Shown: positions 26,601 through 39,600, counted from the first letter of the stretch. The stretch: DNA of 64,000 bases from Nematostella vectensis (GCF_932526225.1 NC_064044.1:4935747-4999746), one strand, 5' to 3'. The notes: generated by a model from the sequence alone, not told the origin. Numbers and translations: made by a program.

Positions 26601-29600
26601 CTCACGCCTCCCCCTCGGGATAATAAATGAATTTTCCCTAATCAATTTAAGTCCATCTTGGAACGAATACCCTATTTGACAGACAGACAAATGTAAATAT
26701 CACCTTGGCAATCTTTGGGCCTGCGACTTGCTCCGCACATTTGTTGGCAAGCTGGTCCCAGACAGGGGCAAGAATTTTGCAATGGCGACACCTGAGAACA
26801 GACATAAGCAAACCACATTAAAGGCAGCTATGACACAAGTTTTCCTTGGGCCAAAGTTAAAAAGAATTCTTAAGTTAAAAGTGAAAAACAATTCTTAAGT
26901 TGAAAGTGAAAAACTAGCCAGAGAAATCCCTTCCCAAATTTCCTGGTTCTGTTGTTCATGATATATCCAAAGAATAATAGATAGGCAAACTCCATAGAAG
27001 TTACTGAAGATGCATATAAGACAACTACAAACCAGTCGATTTTCATGTGATACTAACCATGGGGCATAGAACTTGACGAATGTAGTTCCTAATGAGACTG
27101 TGGTATCAAAGTTTTGGTTGTTTAGTTGATACGGCTTTATCTGCAATATGTTAAACAAATAATAGCTGTTATTCAGAAAAGGGTTGTGTCATTGTTTGTG
27201 CTAATTTCTTCATTCTTACCAAATCCGCTGCGTCCATGTCCATGTCTGTGGGAGGAACTTCCTCAGCCGTCTCACTCTTATCTGTTGTTACAGTACTTAG
27301 TAACCCATGCTCTGCAATCTTGAGCTTTACATAGTTCTTGAGGTCCTCTAAGCTGCGCAGGCCCGAGTACCTATCAACCTGGACAAGAGACAAACCACTG
27401 TGTTGAACATTCAACTTACCGACTCACATTGTGATAAATTTGTGCTAGAAAGACTGGTTGACACAGTTGGTGGAGCACTGGTCTCAGAACAACACCACTG
27501 CAATAAGATGTGTTGATGTTGCAGTATGTGGTAGTGCTAGAGGAAGGGGTTCAAGACAAATCCAGAGACATTTCTAGGGGGCTTGTTTATTCAAAGCCAG
27601 CGCTGTGTTTTTAGCGAATCAGGGGCATGCTTCAGTCTTTGCATTTTTTATAGTTCTAAAACACTCTGATACTTTTTATGGAAAACCACATTATTTGATC
27701 CTTAGCACCAAATTTTCTATGCTTATCACCATTCTCATAGCACCCGTTTGAATAATTCTGTCACCTAGCAACCACCTGTCCCTTTGTCCACTACTCGTGG
27801 CTCTTACACTTATGTTCTGAAGTTTAAACAATAGGCTACAAACACTCACCTCCCGTCCATTTTTGAAGAGTTTAAGAGTTGGGAAGCCATTGACACCATG
27901 CTGAGAACACTTTGAACCATGTGCCGTACAGTCAATCTTTAGAAGAAAACAACCAATGATCTGCCTCACATTTCTTTTAAAGCTGTGCTTAAAACTGTTT
28001 TTTACCAATATGTGCAGTACACAACACTTTGCACAGAAGCAAGGGTTTTGTTTTCAAGCATAACCCATGTGTTGGAAATGTAGAAAAGGCAAATCTTGAT
28101 GCAAACTGTACATGGTATAGGACTGGCTCATCTGAAAATCCAGTGACAGATCTGGGGGACATGATGACTGCCCCCTCCCTTTGAACTGTAAGTTTAGAAG
28201 AAACATGGAGCTAAAATGCACAAATGTAACACATACCATGTTTTATATTTGGTGCCCAACCCCACCCTCCCCTGGGATAGCATCCCCCTACTGGATCCAT
28301 CACCCCTGTGTTGGGTAATACCTTGGAGATGGTTATATCTGCATTGTCCTTGAAGTCTTCAGCAAGTCTTTCCCAAATTGGCGCCAGCTTGATACAATGG
28401 ATGCACCTGAAGAAGAGAAAGAAAAAAGTCGATCACAAATACCAATAAAATACCATTATCACTTTTTCATTGTTAACAAATATTAACAGTCTATCATGAC
28501 CGCTTAAAGCTGATCGCTCATCAGGAAGGGCAAACAGTAGCTCACAACAAAATATGGAGCAGGCGTGTATACAGGGGGCATGCAGAGTGCGTGCGCACCC
28601 TTTGGCGGACAAAAAGTAGGCGATTTCTAAATAAGGAATCCTCAAATACTATGCTTTTTCCATTTGATACCTATGACTGTGCACCCCTCTCAGCCAATCT
28701 TGGGTACAAGAATTACTCGTGAGGTCAAAATTTGCCCCTATTTCAACCAATCAGATTTATACGGTTATATACTGACTTGAACTAATTTTGAGGAAAAATT
28801 ACGACATTTCATACTAACCAAGGGGCGTAGAATTTCACAAAGTGCAACCCAAGCTCAATGTGCTTGTCAAATGTGTTTTTTGTCAGGATATGGACCCCAG
28901 CTTCAGAGGTGGAAAGTCCTTCAGAATCTTTGCTTTTTCCCTGGAAAATAAAAAATTCTGTAACAAAACTATTCAAAGTACATTAAGGTCTTGGTAAAGG
29001 TAAACGACGTGTCCGCGGAAAAAAATATTGTCGCACCGCAATTTTCACTACATGTACAAACTATATATCAAATAAAAGATAAAAGATTGAATTATCTCCT
29101 GCAAGTTTTATTTTTGCAATTAGCTAATTCCATGTTTAAGTTTTGAGGCCTCAATCTAAAAGTATGGAGTTTACTAAAGAACGTTACGAACCTTCACGTT
29201 ATTGCACATGCACTTGCACGTAATTGCATCTCAATGACAGATAGATGATCTACCAAAGGGGGTGAGGACTTTTTGTTATTTGACACTGTCAACAAAATAT
29301 CACAAATCAAAGTTGGAACTCTCATTTCTGGCAAAATTTGGACACGAAAAGTGCTATAAAAGCGATCTTCAGTTGAAAATCGAAAATTTGCTCACACACT
29401 TTATGACATGGCATAATTATCTATCAGATCCCAAAAATTTGAAGGCGATATCTTAAAACCCATCGCAGGTTGCGCCTGACAAGCTTGAGTTCTTGCCTCA
29501 AAATAATATGCAAGAAAAGTCAAAGATTTGGTGTGAATTCACTGTCAACAGGTCAAGGAAAACAAAAAAGGCCCATTTTAGCCGTCTTAGAATGTGATTT

Positions 29601-31472
29601 ATGGAAACAATTTTTTTTGCAAAAATAAAGTTTAAGAACTATTGATACAGGTTTTGCAAAAAAACACAAAAACAAACAGTGGTGTCAAATTTACCTTTTA
29701 CAAGACCTTAACACTTTGTCATGATCACCTTCATCATCATATAATCACCACAATTCCCATCATGATAAGCAAGCAGTAGCATCATATTAAAGATTACCAT
29801 TCTCAATAACATTATCATCATCATTATCATCAATACCATTAGGTTTTTTATCCAGTATTATCACATCATCTTCATTCTAATCACCATCATCATGTTTTAA
29901 TCACTGTTTTTGTAAGCAAATCACAGCCAACGTGATCAACCACATAATCCATCCAGGAATAATCCCTTTGTCCTACTGCATGCCTACCTCTGGTTTAAGG
30001 ACTATTTTGTCCACAAATACTTTCATATCTTCTGCATTCCTTCTTCCTGTATATCTTTTGATATCCCCGTCATAATATAATTTCATTCTAAATGACAAAG
30101 AAGAGACAAAAGATACAACTGAGATTTTTGTATAACTGAAATAAAAATTACCCTTCATTTAGATTTAAATTGCTGATGATACTAGATGCTTGAAACACAG
30201 AAATCATGACTCTACAACTTACGTAGGGTATGCTCTGATGTTTTGCTTGACACAAAGATTAACGTCTGACGTACAATCAACCTATAAAGCAAACAAAAGC
30301 ATAACCAATCAACAAGGAAAAGCTAAAGTAAGCTGGTTCCTATTTCAAAAGTATCAGGATTATGCAAACAGCCCTTAAGATTTGTTGATTTATACACAAA
30401 ATTGCAATAGTTAGTAGTAAATGTGACTGAGTGAGGATTTTTTCGAAACCAAGCTAAGACTATTGTTATAATTCATTTTAACAATTGCTCTCTGACATCT
30501 ATAAGCAGAATTTTTGAATTTGTCAAATTGTCATTACTAAAAAACATAAATGGCACCTTAGCAATAGTAAGGTCTCTCTTTTCTTTGGAATACTGTTCTC
30601 CAAGTGCCTCCCAGGCTGGCATCATATTTTTGCAATGCTCACACCTACAACCAAAATAGAGAGCATCAGTCAAACACAAACTGTTGTTTGCTTATGTTAG
30701 CAAAGGATTAATGTGCTCAAAGAGAAAATATCACAAAAATACAGATTTTGAGAATGGGGTAAATAATACAATAATTTTATCAATCAATAAATCATATATT
30801 ATCTATGAATCGTAGCAGAAAGTATTTTGGATTATGAATTATTTTTCCATGCCAGAGCTACATAAATAAACAAAAACAAAGTTTAAAAATAACAAGAATT
30901 GAAAAAAAAAGAAAGTATTTTTAAGACCTAGCTCAAAAATAAGAAAAAGTGCTTAGCATTGCTTATAAGCATTGTTTATAAGTTGCTTATAAGCATTGCT
31001 TATAAGTTGCCTATGTTGCTTATAAGCATTGCTTATAAGATTTCAGTCTAAAAAATATATAATTTGACGTGCTTTGCCTTCATTGGCTCCCAATAAAGCT
31101 ACTGAGTTCTACTCTGCAGGAGAACAGCCGGCTGCTTGCACAAGTTTTTCAATGTTAAAAAATGAAATTTTAGAACTTCATATGCTATAGAAAATATAGC
31201 CATTTTGTATCTGCTTCCTGCCATGTACGTTGTAAGAGAATTTAGAAAAAAAGATCATCAAAACAGATGTCTCTGTGACCAGATGAACACAATAAAGAAC
31301 ACAAAAACATGGATAATTCAACTCACCAAGGGCCATAAAACATGACAAAATGCGGAGTACTGCCCATTATTTTGTCTTCGAAGTTTGCAAAATTAAGAAT
31401 TTGTACTCGAGCGTTGATAAACTGCAAATATGAATAAAAAACATACAACAACAAAAACACACCGGCCGCCAT
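23609..31472 (-). CDS. TXNDC5: TXNDC5/ERp46-like protein disulfide isomerase with KDEL tail
   Basis: Twelve exons on the minus strand: 31472-31327, 30644-30557, 30281-30223, 30087-29988, 28940-28819, 28406-28322, 27936-27850, 27378-27220, 27140-27058, 26791-26704, 24196-24155, 23734-23609; 1185 bases, 394 residues. It has a signal peptide (MAAGVFLLLYVFYSYLQF), three thioredoxin domains and the ER retrieval end DKDEL. The domain order and tail match TXNDC5/ERp46, which introduces disulphides into proteins in the ER lumen. Active sites read WCEHC, WCIHC and WCRHC rather than the usual CGHC. Each domain is cut by introns at the same places: within the active-site Trp codon and just before (V/I)DCT. 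The cis-Pro motif is seen as AYPT, GFPT and GYPT. Its start codon is 93 bp from that of SNRNP25. Confidence 0.93.
24578..26645. mobile_element. DNA-transposon remnant of about 2.07 kb in a TXNDC5 intron
   Basis: The ends share AGGGAAARTTCATTTATTAT in inverted orientation (about 24580-24600 and 26620-26641), each followed inward by a poly-G (or poly-C) run and a GGCGTGAGGAT block (left 24614-24624; right inverted near 26600-26610). The flanking dinucleotide TA fits a TA target. No transposase reading frame is present. A second element is nested at 25486-26488. Confidence 0.7.
25486..26488. mobile_element. Nested hAT-like non-autonomous element, 1003 bp
   Basis: Terminal inverted repeats of about 20 bases occur at 25486-25506 and 26469-26488 (core GTAGATTGTGCT). 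The 9 bases AGAGACAAC flank both sides directly (25477-25485 and 26489-26497), an 8-9 bp target duplication as in hAT elements. Near both ends are repeated GCAACTTTT motifs: 25509, 25528, 25557 on the left; 26394, 26424, 26448 on the right. These look like subterminal transposase-binding repeats. The middle has a cluster of CGCGTAAT motifs. There is no long reading frame. Confidence 0.8.
28560..28710 (+). repeat. Dispersed repeat family B, copy 2
   Basis: Shares with 61092-61238 the order: GTGCGCACCC/GTGCACCCCC run, GGCGGACAAAAAGT / GACGGCCAAAAAGT, AAGGAATC.TCAAATACTA.GCTTTTTCCAT and CCAATC.TGGG. It lies in a TXNDC5 intron. Confidence 0.8.
30949..31040. repeat. Short tandem repeat of GCTTATAAGCATT
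   Basis: Five to six copies of TTGCTTATAAGCATT-like units; TTATAA and GCTTATAAGC are themselves palindromic. It lies in TXNDC5 intron 1. Confidence 0.8.
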
Positions 31473-31565
31473 TTTGAACTACCACCACAGGGTGTCCCGC
31501 CAGTGCCACAGGAAACCCGTAGAAGACACAGGGAGTCCAAGAGATTCATTGGACCTTCACCCAAA
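31473..31565. promoter_or_regulatory. 93-bp bidirectional promoter TXNDC5 / SNRNP25
   Basis: The two divergent start codons are 93 bases apart. Each ATG lies in CAAAATGGCGG, a YY1-like element, in mirror orientation. No TATA box is present. If transcription starts inside this gap, both 5' UTRs are very short. A second in-frame ATG for SNRNP25 exists at 31503. Confidence 0.7.
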
Positions 31566-32890
31566 ATGGCGGACGAAGATGCAGAAGACTCTACTGAATT
31601 TGAGGGTTTGTCTCATAGCGAGGCGATGTCTATATTCAGAAAAGAGTTGTCTAAAGTAATGCAGGACCCACTGCTTGTTGGTTTACCTAGTGAACCCACA
31701 GTAGAAGAGATAACTGCGCAGTTGGCATTAGAGCATGGCCGTGCCATCATGGTGAATGTGCGGCAGCAAGACAAAATGGCAACGATATTACGTGAGTCTG
31801 CTTTGGTTGAGACTAAGAAAGATGTGTTAGTTTGGGAAAGAAAGCCTTTGTTTTCATCAAAACGCGAAAATGCCACTAGGTCCCTCCATGAATGGAAGGG
31901 TCCCTCGGAAATGTCGAAAGACAGAAAAAAAAGAATTGAGATGCTACCCGTAATAGAGATTAGAAAGAATTTTTTCCTACTGAAGGGCCGTAGCAAGGGG
32001 TGGGGAACTGGGGACACTTGCCCTCACATATTTGAAAAAAAAAGGAAATGACCATGGTCACTGGCCAGTAGCGGCGTGGCTGTGATCTACCCTCACCCCA
32101 ATGTTTTCTTAAAGTTTTTGTATTGTCCCCCCCCCCCCCCCAATAATTTGGGGCCTGCTAGGGCTATTTACTGTATTGAATACAACTCAATTCTTCATAG
32201 TATCATAGCAGAAGTAGACTTTACAAACAAAAGGTCAAAGGCTTGTTTGCTAACTCCCTGTTTTGTTTAGCTGTTGTCGTTGTTCAAGACGCGACTGTCC
32301 TGGATCTAAAGAAGGCCATCCAGAGACACATCACATTGAAGCAGACTCGTGAGGGTGGAGCTACGTACATCAGCTGGTCAGTGAAGCCAGGGTGGTATTT
32401 TAGCTAGTCAGTAGAACAAGGGGGGGCTTAGCTAGTTGTAGGAGGTAGGGGGATAGCCTGTCAGTGGGGTTAATAGGTCAATATTTTTCATTAGCCAACA
32501 CTTAGGTGGCCTTTCACTGCAAACTTTTGACCTTTAGTAGGGGAAAATACAGGATTTTTTAGGAAGGGTTTTAGAAAAGGAGGTGACTTCTTTTAAGGGC
32601 TTAAGGGCACAGAAATAATTGGTGAGAGTTTAAAAACTGTTGAAAATAACAGCAATTTATTGCTTGTGTTTCAGGAAGTATGTCTGGAGAACATTCTGGC
32701 TAATGTTTGAGGGGCAGAAACTGTCAGATGATCACAAATCACTTAAAGAGTGAGTCCACCAACTTCAATGCTGGAAATGTAAAAAAAAGCCAGTGTTCAG
32801 AAATCACAAATTATTATTTTTTTCTTTTCCAGGTATGGTATTTCCAGTAGAGATGAAGTAACATTTGCAAAACGACTCAAAAGAAAGTGA
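31566..32890 (+). CDS. SNRNP25: SNRNP25, U11/U12 di-snRNP 25 kDa protein
   Basis: Exons 31566-31791, 32271-32376, 32675-32749, 32833-32890; 465 bases, 154 residues. The frame is also open from an ATG at 31503, which would add 21 residues; I preferred 31566 because it lies in the shared AAAATGGCGG start context. Conserved blocks: QDPLLVGLPSEPTVEEI, ALEHGRAIMVNV, VVVVQDATVLDLKKAIQRH, ISWKYVWRTFWLMFEGQKL and EYGISSRDEVTFAKRLKRK. This is the ubiquitin-like-fold component of the minor spliceosome's U11/U12 particle, acting in the nucleus on U12-type introns. Intron 1 contains a family A repeat. I saw no U12-type intron in this window. Confidence 0.92.
31984..32162 (+). repeat. Dispersed repeat family A, copy 3 (longest)
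   Basis: Runs from GGGCCGTAGCAAGGGGTGGG through GGAAATGACC...GGCCAGTAGCGGCGTGG to GGGGCCTGCTAGGGC, with a poly-C tract at about 32127-32142. It shows both ends of the family, so it may be close to a full-length unit of about 180 bases. It lies in SNRNP25 intron 1. Confidence 0.75.
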
Positions 32891-33685
32891 AATAAGAGAT
32901 CATGCTGTATTATATTGTAAATAATTTTTATATATTGAGAAATAGAAACAATACACCAAAAACTGGAATTCGACCAAATTTTCGTCTTTAATAAGACTTC
33001 TTCAGGGCACCCAGCAGCATTGGTCATAATGCAAACTTGAAATACACATTTGATCATTACAGTATCGGAAACCATTGTTGAATAGAATAAAAAAGCCTAA
33101 ACTGTCGTGATCTTGTACCAGAACAATGAATACAATACACCAGAGTCGAATTCCAGTTTTTGGTGTATTAAACCATTGTTTATTTTCGCCAGGCAAGCAG
33201 CTTTTATATTTTAACAGTAAAATTTATTTAAATGTAAAATATAAAATTACTCTTAGGGGACTTATTCTTTAAACCTTGCAATACAATAAACCATATTATT
33301 CTTGACTCTATTACCTCCTCAATAATATAATTCTTTTTATGTGCCAATTTCTCTGGTACTCCAAGTCTTTGCCATTTTTACAAGCTAAAAACCTCCTTAC
33401 AGCTGTTAAACAGCATGAAGCTTTCCTATATACTGTTTATGGCATTTTTGTTGATATATTTCGCCATATTTCAGGAATTCAAGTAAGATAGAGGAAACAT
33501 CTTCATCTTTTGTCACTGTTATTCAAGCGGGAGGTCTTGTCAGCTTGACATTTGATTGACAACTTACCAGTACAGACTCTTTATAGTACAGTTTCATGTT
33601 TAACATTAATTCTATGTAACCTGTTTTCAGTCCATAAATACTCTTTAAACCTGTTTTCCACTACCTGCTAATCTTGTGTGACTGT
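32891..33685. other. Convergent 3' region between SNRNP25 and CCS
   Basis: Contains both 3' UTRs and a foldback pair (32950-32974 with 33145-33169). An AATAAA lies near 33087 on the plus strand. No other gene is visible. Confidence 0.6.
32950..33169. mobile_element. 220-bp foldback element with perfect 25-bp ends
   Basis: The 25 bases at 32950-32974 are an exact inverted match to 33145-33169 (core CCAAAAACTGGAATTC). A small hairpin GTCTTTAATAAGAC lies just inside the left arm. It sits right after the SNRNP25 stop codon and probably supplies part of its 3' UTR. Confidence 0.8.
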
Positions 33686-36600
33686 CTAAAGCTGAGAGGA
33701 AGCTTTTAGTGGTTTATCCTCCCAGAGTGTGCGTCCATCACAAGCACAGTACTTTTTAGTATTTTGGAACAGACCGGCTGATCTTGCAATTATGCCACAC
33801 CCCACCCTAAATGAACAAACAGACTTTGATCTGATTTATCACAATCTGGTTACTGGTAGCTACTTTTGGATTTTGGCTACCCCCTCTCCCCAAGACATCC
33901 ATTTGACCCTCTCATGACCGCCCTCCCAAAGTCATCCATTTGACCCACTCATGACCCCCCTCCCCAAGTCATCTGTTTGACCCACTCATGATCCCTCTCC
34001 CCAAGTCATCTGTTTGACCCACTCATGACCTCTCCTCTCCAAGTCATCTGTTTGACCCACTCATGACCCCCCTCCCCAAGTCAGCTATTGGACCTACTCA
34101 TGACCCCTCTCCCCAAGTCATCTGTTTAACCCACTCATGACCCCCCTCCCCAAGTCATCTGTTTAACCCACTCATGACCCCTCTCCCCAAGTCATCTATT
34201 CAACCCATTCATGGTCCCCTCCCCATGATCCAATCGGTCCCTATGTAGTCAGGTGTACAACATACCTTGCGCCAGAGTTGCCAGTTGACTTGGATAGCTC
34301 ATGCCCTCCCCTCCCCAGGTCATCCTCGTCAGCATGCACTACGATGGCACGGCCAATTATATCCCATACCTAAAAGACATTAGCCAGGCAAACCTTTGTT
34401 AGTTGTTGTTTTCATTCAATTAATGTGGGAAGATGAATTTTATGTGATGAAATTGTGTTATGTGTGCATTGATTTCTTTGCAGCAATAAAATATTTGAGT
34501 AATTAACATTTGCATAGTAGCTCATCTGATCAAATAACATGTACTTACCTTGACTGTTTTGTCTTCAAAACGGAATGTCGCTCGACCATTCTGGTTTGCA
34601 ATTATATTTCCAAGATCACCAACATGCTACATCAAAAAAATATCAACTAGATAATTTAATTTCAATGATTCCCAAGGAGGTATTTAAAGCATGATGGGGG
34701 GAATCTGGCTCATTTTAATGTGTCAGAATAAAGGGGGTGTTAAAAATTTTGCCTTGGATTTTATTTGATTAAGACATCTTTGTTGGTATCCATATTTCAA
34801 ACTTAACTTTTCTGTAAACATGATCATATATACTTGCCAACCTTGAAAGCTCATAAACTGGGTTTTTCAAATACAAGAACTGTATAAGAAATTATCAATG
34901 ATTTTCCCGGTAGATTACAATAAATGTATAGGCAACTTAATTTTTTTTTTGCCTGATGAAGGCTAAAAACCGAGAGAGTTGTGGCAGGTATGCAGAAAAA
35001 ATGTTGTATCAAAAGTTTAAAATTGATATATATTTTTTGTCAGAAAATTGTGAGCTTTGTCAGAACCCGAGCCATGACAATGCAATCTATGTATACAAAG
35101 GGCAGCAATGCACATGGGAGTGCAATCTATGTGTACAAAGGGAAGCAATGCACATGAGAGTGCAATCCATGTGTACAAAGGGCAGCAATGCACATGAGAG
35201 TGTAATCTATGGGTACAAAGGGCAGCAATGCACATGAGAGTGCAATCTATGTGTACAAAGGGCAGCAATGCACATGAGAGTGTAATCTATGTGTACAAAG
35301 GGCAGCAATGCACATGGGAGAGCAATCTATGTGTACAAAGGGCAGCAATGCACATGGGAGTGCAATCTATGTGTACAAAGGGCAACAATGCACACGGGAG
35401 AGCAATCTATGGGTACAAAGGGCAGCAATGCACATGGGAGTGCAATCTATGGGTACAAAGGGCAGCAATGCACATGGGAGTGCAATCTATATGTACAAAG
35501 GGCAACAATGCACATGAGAGTGCAATCTATGCGTACAAAGGGCAGCAATGCACATGGGAGTGCAATCTATGGGTACAAAGGGCAGCAATGCACATGGGAG
35601 TGCAATCTATATGTACAAAGGGCAACAATGCACATGAGAGTGCAATCTATGCGTACAAAGGGCAGCAATGCACATGGGAGTGCAATCTATGGGTACAAAG
35701 GGCAGCAATGCACATGGGAGTGCAATCTATATGTACAAAGGGCAACAATGCACATGGGAGTGCAATCTATGTGTACAAAGGGCAGCAATGCACATGGGAG
35801 TGCAATCTATGTGTACAAAGGGCAACAATGCACATGATATAACAATCTATGTGTACAAAGGGCAGCAATGCACATGGGATTGCAATCTATGTGTGTACAA
35901 AGGGCAGCAATACACATGGGAGTGCAATCTATGTGTACAAAGGACAGCATAGCACATGGGAGTGTAATCTATGTGTACAAAGGGCAGCAATGCACATGAG
36001 AGTGCAATCTATGTGTACAAAGGGCAGCAATGCACATGGGATTGCAATCTATGTGTACAAAGGGCAGCAATGCACATGGGAGTGCAATCTATGTGTACAA
36101 AGGGCAGCAATACACATGGGAGAGCAATCTATGTGTACAAAGGGCAGCAATGCACATGGGAGTGCAATCTATGTGTACAAAGGACAGCAATGCACATGGG
36201 AGTGCAATCTATGCGTACAAAGGGCAGCAATGCACATGAGAGTGCAATCTATGTGTACAAAGGACAGCAATGCACATGGGAGTGCAATCTATGCGTACAA
36301 AGGGCAGCAATGCACATGAGAGTGCAATCTATGTGTACAAAGGGCAACAATGCACATGAGAGTGTAATCTATGTGTACAAAGGGCAACAATGCACATGGG
36401 AGTGCAATCTATGGGTACAAAGGACAGCAATACACATGAGAGTGCAATCTATGTGTACAAAGGGCAACAATGCACATGGGAGTGTAATCTATGTGTACAA
36501 AGGGCAGCAATGCACATGGGAGTGCAATCTATGTGTACAAAGGGCAACAATGCACATGGGAGTGCAATCTATGGGTACAAAGGGCAACAATGCACATGAG

Positions 36601-39600
36601 AGTGCAATCTATGTGTACAAAGAACAGCAATACACATGAGAGTGCAATCTATGTGTACAAAGGGCAGCAATGCACATGGGATTGCAATCTATGTGTACAA
36701 AGGGCAACAATGCACATGAGAGTGCAATCTATGTGTACAAAGGGCAACAATACACATGGGAGAGCAATCTATGTGTACAAAGGGCAACAATGCACATGGG
36801 AGTGTAATCTATGTGTACAAAGGGCAACAATGCACATGGGAGTGCAATCTATGTGTACAAAGGGCAACAATGCACATGAGAGTGCAATCTATGTGTACAA
36901 AGGGCAACAATGCACATGAGAGTGCAATCTATGTGTACAAAGGGCAGTAATAGACATGAGAGTGCAATCTATGTGTACAAAGGGCAACAATGCACATGGG
37001 AGTGTAATCTATGTGTACAAAGGGCAACAATGCACATGGGAGTGCAATCTATGTGTACAAAGGGCAACAATGCACATGAGAGTGCAATCTATGTGTACAA
37101 AGGGCAACAATGCACATGAGAGTGCAATCTATGGGTACAAAGGGCAGCAATGCACATGAGAGTGCAATCTATGTGTACAAAGGGCAGTAATAGACATGAG
37201 AGTGTAATCTATGTGTACAAAGGGCAGCAATGCACATGGGAGTGCAATCTATGGGTACAAAGTGCAACAATGCACATGGGAGTGTAATCTATGTGTACAA
37301 AGGGCAACAATGCACATGGGAGTGCAATCTATATCTACAAAGGGCAGCAATGCACACGGGAGTGCAATCTATGGGTACAAAGGACAGCAATGCACATGGG
37401 AGTGCAATCTATGTGTACAAAGGACAGCAATGCACATGAGAGTGCAATCTATGTGTACAAAGGGCAGCAATGCACATGAGAGTGTAATCTATGTGTACAA
37501 AGGGCAACAATGCACATGGGAGTGCAGTCTATGGGTACAAAGGGCAACAATGCACATGAGAGTGCAATCTATGTGTACAAAGGGCAGCAATGCACATGAG
37601 AGTGTAATCTATGTGTACAAAGGGCAACAATGCACATGGGATTGCAATCTATGTGTACAAAGGACAGCAATGCACATGAGAGTGCAATCTATGTGTACAA
37701 AGGACAGCAATGCACATGAGAGTGCAATCTATGTGTACAAAGGGCAGCAATGCACATGAGAGTGTAATCTATGTGTACAAAGGGCAACAATGCACATGGG
37801 ATTGCAATCTATGTGTACAAAGGACAGCAATAGACATGAGAGTGCAATCTATAGGTACAAAGGGCAGCAATGCACATGGGATTGCAATCTATGTGTACAA
37901 AGGACAGCAATGCACATGAGAGTGCAATCTATGTGTACAAAGGGCAACAATGCACATGGGAGTGCAATCTATGTGTACAAAGGACAGCAATGCACATGAG
38001 AGTGCAATCTATGTGTACAAAGGGCAGCAATGCACATGAGAGTGTAATCTATGTGTACAAAGGGCAACAATGCACATGGGAGTGCAATCTATGTGTACAA
38101 AGGACAGCAATGCACATGAGAGTGCAATCTATGTGTACAAAGGACAGCAATGCACATGAGAGTGCAATCTATGTGTACAAAGGGCAGCAATGCACATGAG
38201 AGTGTAATCTATGTGTACAAAGGGCAACAATGCACATGGGTTTGCAATCTATGTGTACAAAGGACAGCAATAGACATGAGAGTGCAATCTATAGGTACAA
38301 AGGGCAGCAATGCACATGGGATTGCAATCTATGTGTACAAAGGGAAGCAATGCACATGGGAGAGCAATCTATGGGTACAAAGGGCAACAATGCACATGGG
38401 AGAGCAATCTATGTGTACAAAGGGCAACAATGCACATGAGAGTGCAATCTATGTGTACAAAGGGAAGCAATGCACATGGGAGTGCAATCTATGTGTACAG
38501 AGGGCAACAATGCACATGAGAGTGCAATCTATGGGTACAAAGGGCAACAATGCACATGGGATTGCAATCTATGTGTACAAAGGGCAACAATGCACATGGG
38601 AGTGCAATCTATGGGTACAAAGGGCAGCAATACACATGGGAGAGCAATCTATGTGTACAAAGGGCAACAATGCACATGGGAGTGCAATCTATGTGTACAA
38701 AGGGCAGCAATACACATGGGAGAGCAATCTATGTGTACAAAGGGCAACAATGCACATGAGAGTGCAATCTATGTGTACAAAGGGCAACAATGCACATGGG
38801 AGTGCAATCTATGTGTACAAAGGACAGCAATAGACATGAGAGTGCAATCTATGCGTACAAAGGGCAGCAATGCACATGGGATTGCAATCTATGTGTACAA
38901 AGGACAGCAATAGACATGAGAGTGCAATCTATAGGTACAAAGGGCAGCAATGCACATGGGATTGCAATCTATGTGTACAAAGGGCAACAATGCACATGAG
39001 AGTGCAATCTATGTGTACAAAGGGCAGCAATGCACATGGGAGTGTAATCTATGCGTACAAAGGGCAGCAATGCACATGAGAGTGCAATCTATGTGTACAA
39101 AGGACAGCAATGCACATGAGAGTGCAATCTATGTGTACAAAGGGCAGCAATGCACATGAGAGTGTAATCTATGTGTACAAAGGGCAACAATGCACATGGG
39201 TTTGCAATCTATGTGTACAAAGGACAGCAATAGACATGAGAGTGCAATCTATAGGTACAAAGGGCAACAATGCACATGAGAGTGCAATCTATGGGTACAA
39301 AGGGAAGCAATGCACATGGGATTGCAATCTATGTGTACAAAGGGCAACAATGCACATGGGATTGCAATCTATGTGTACAAAGGGAAGCAATGCACATGGG
39401 AGAGCAATCTATGTGTACAAAGGGCAACAATGCACATGAGAGTGCAATCTATGGGTACAAAGGGCAACAATGCACATGAGAGTGCAATCTATGTGTACAA
39501 AGGGCAACAATGCACATGGGAGTGCAATCTATAGGTACAAAGGGCAGCAATGCACATGGGATTGCAATCTATGGGTACAAAGGGCAACAATGCACATGGG

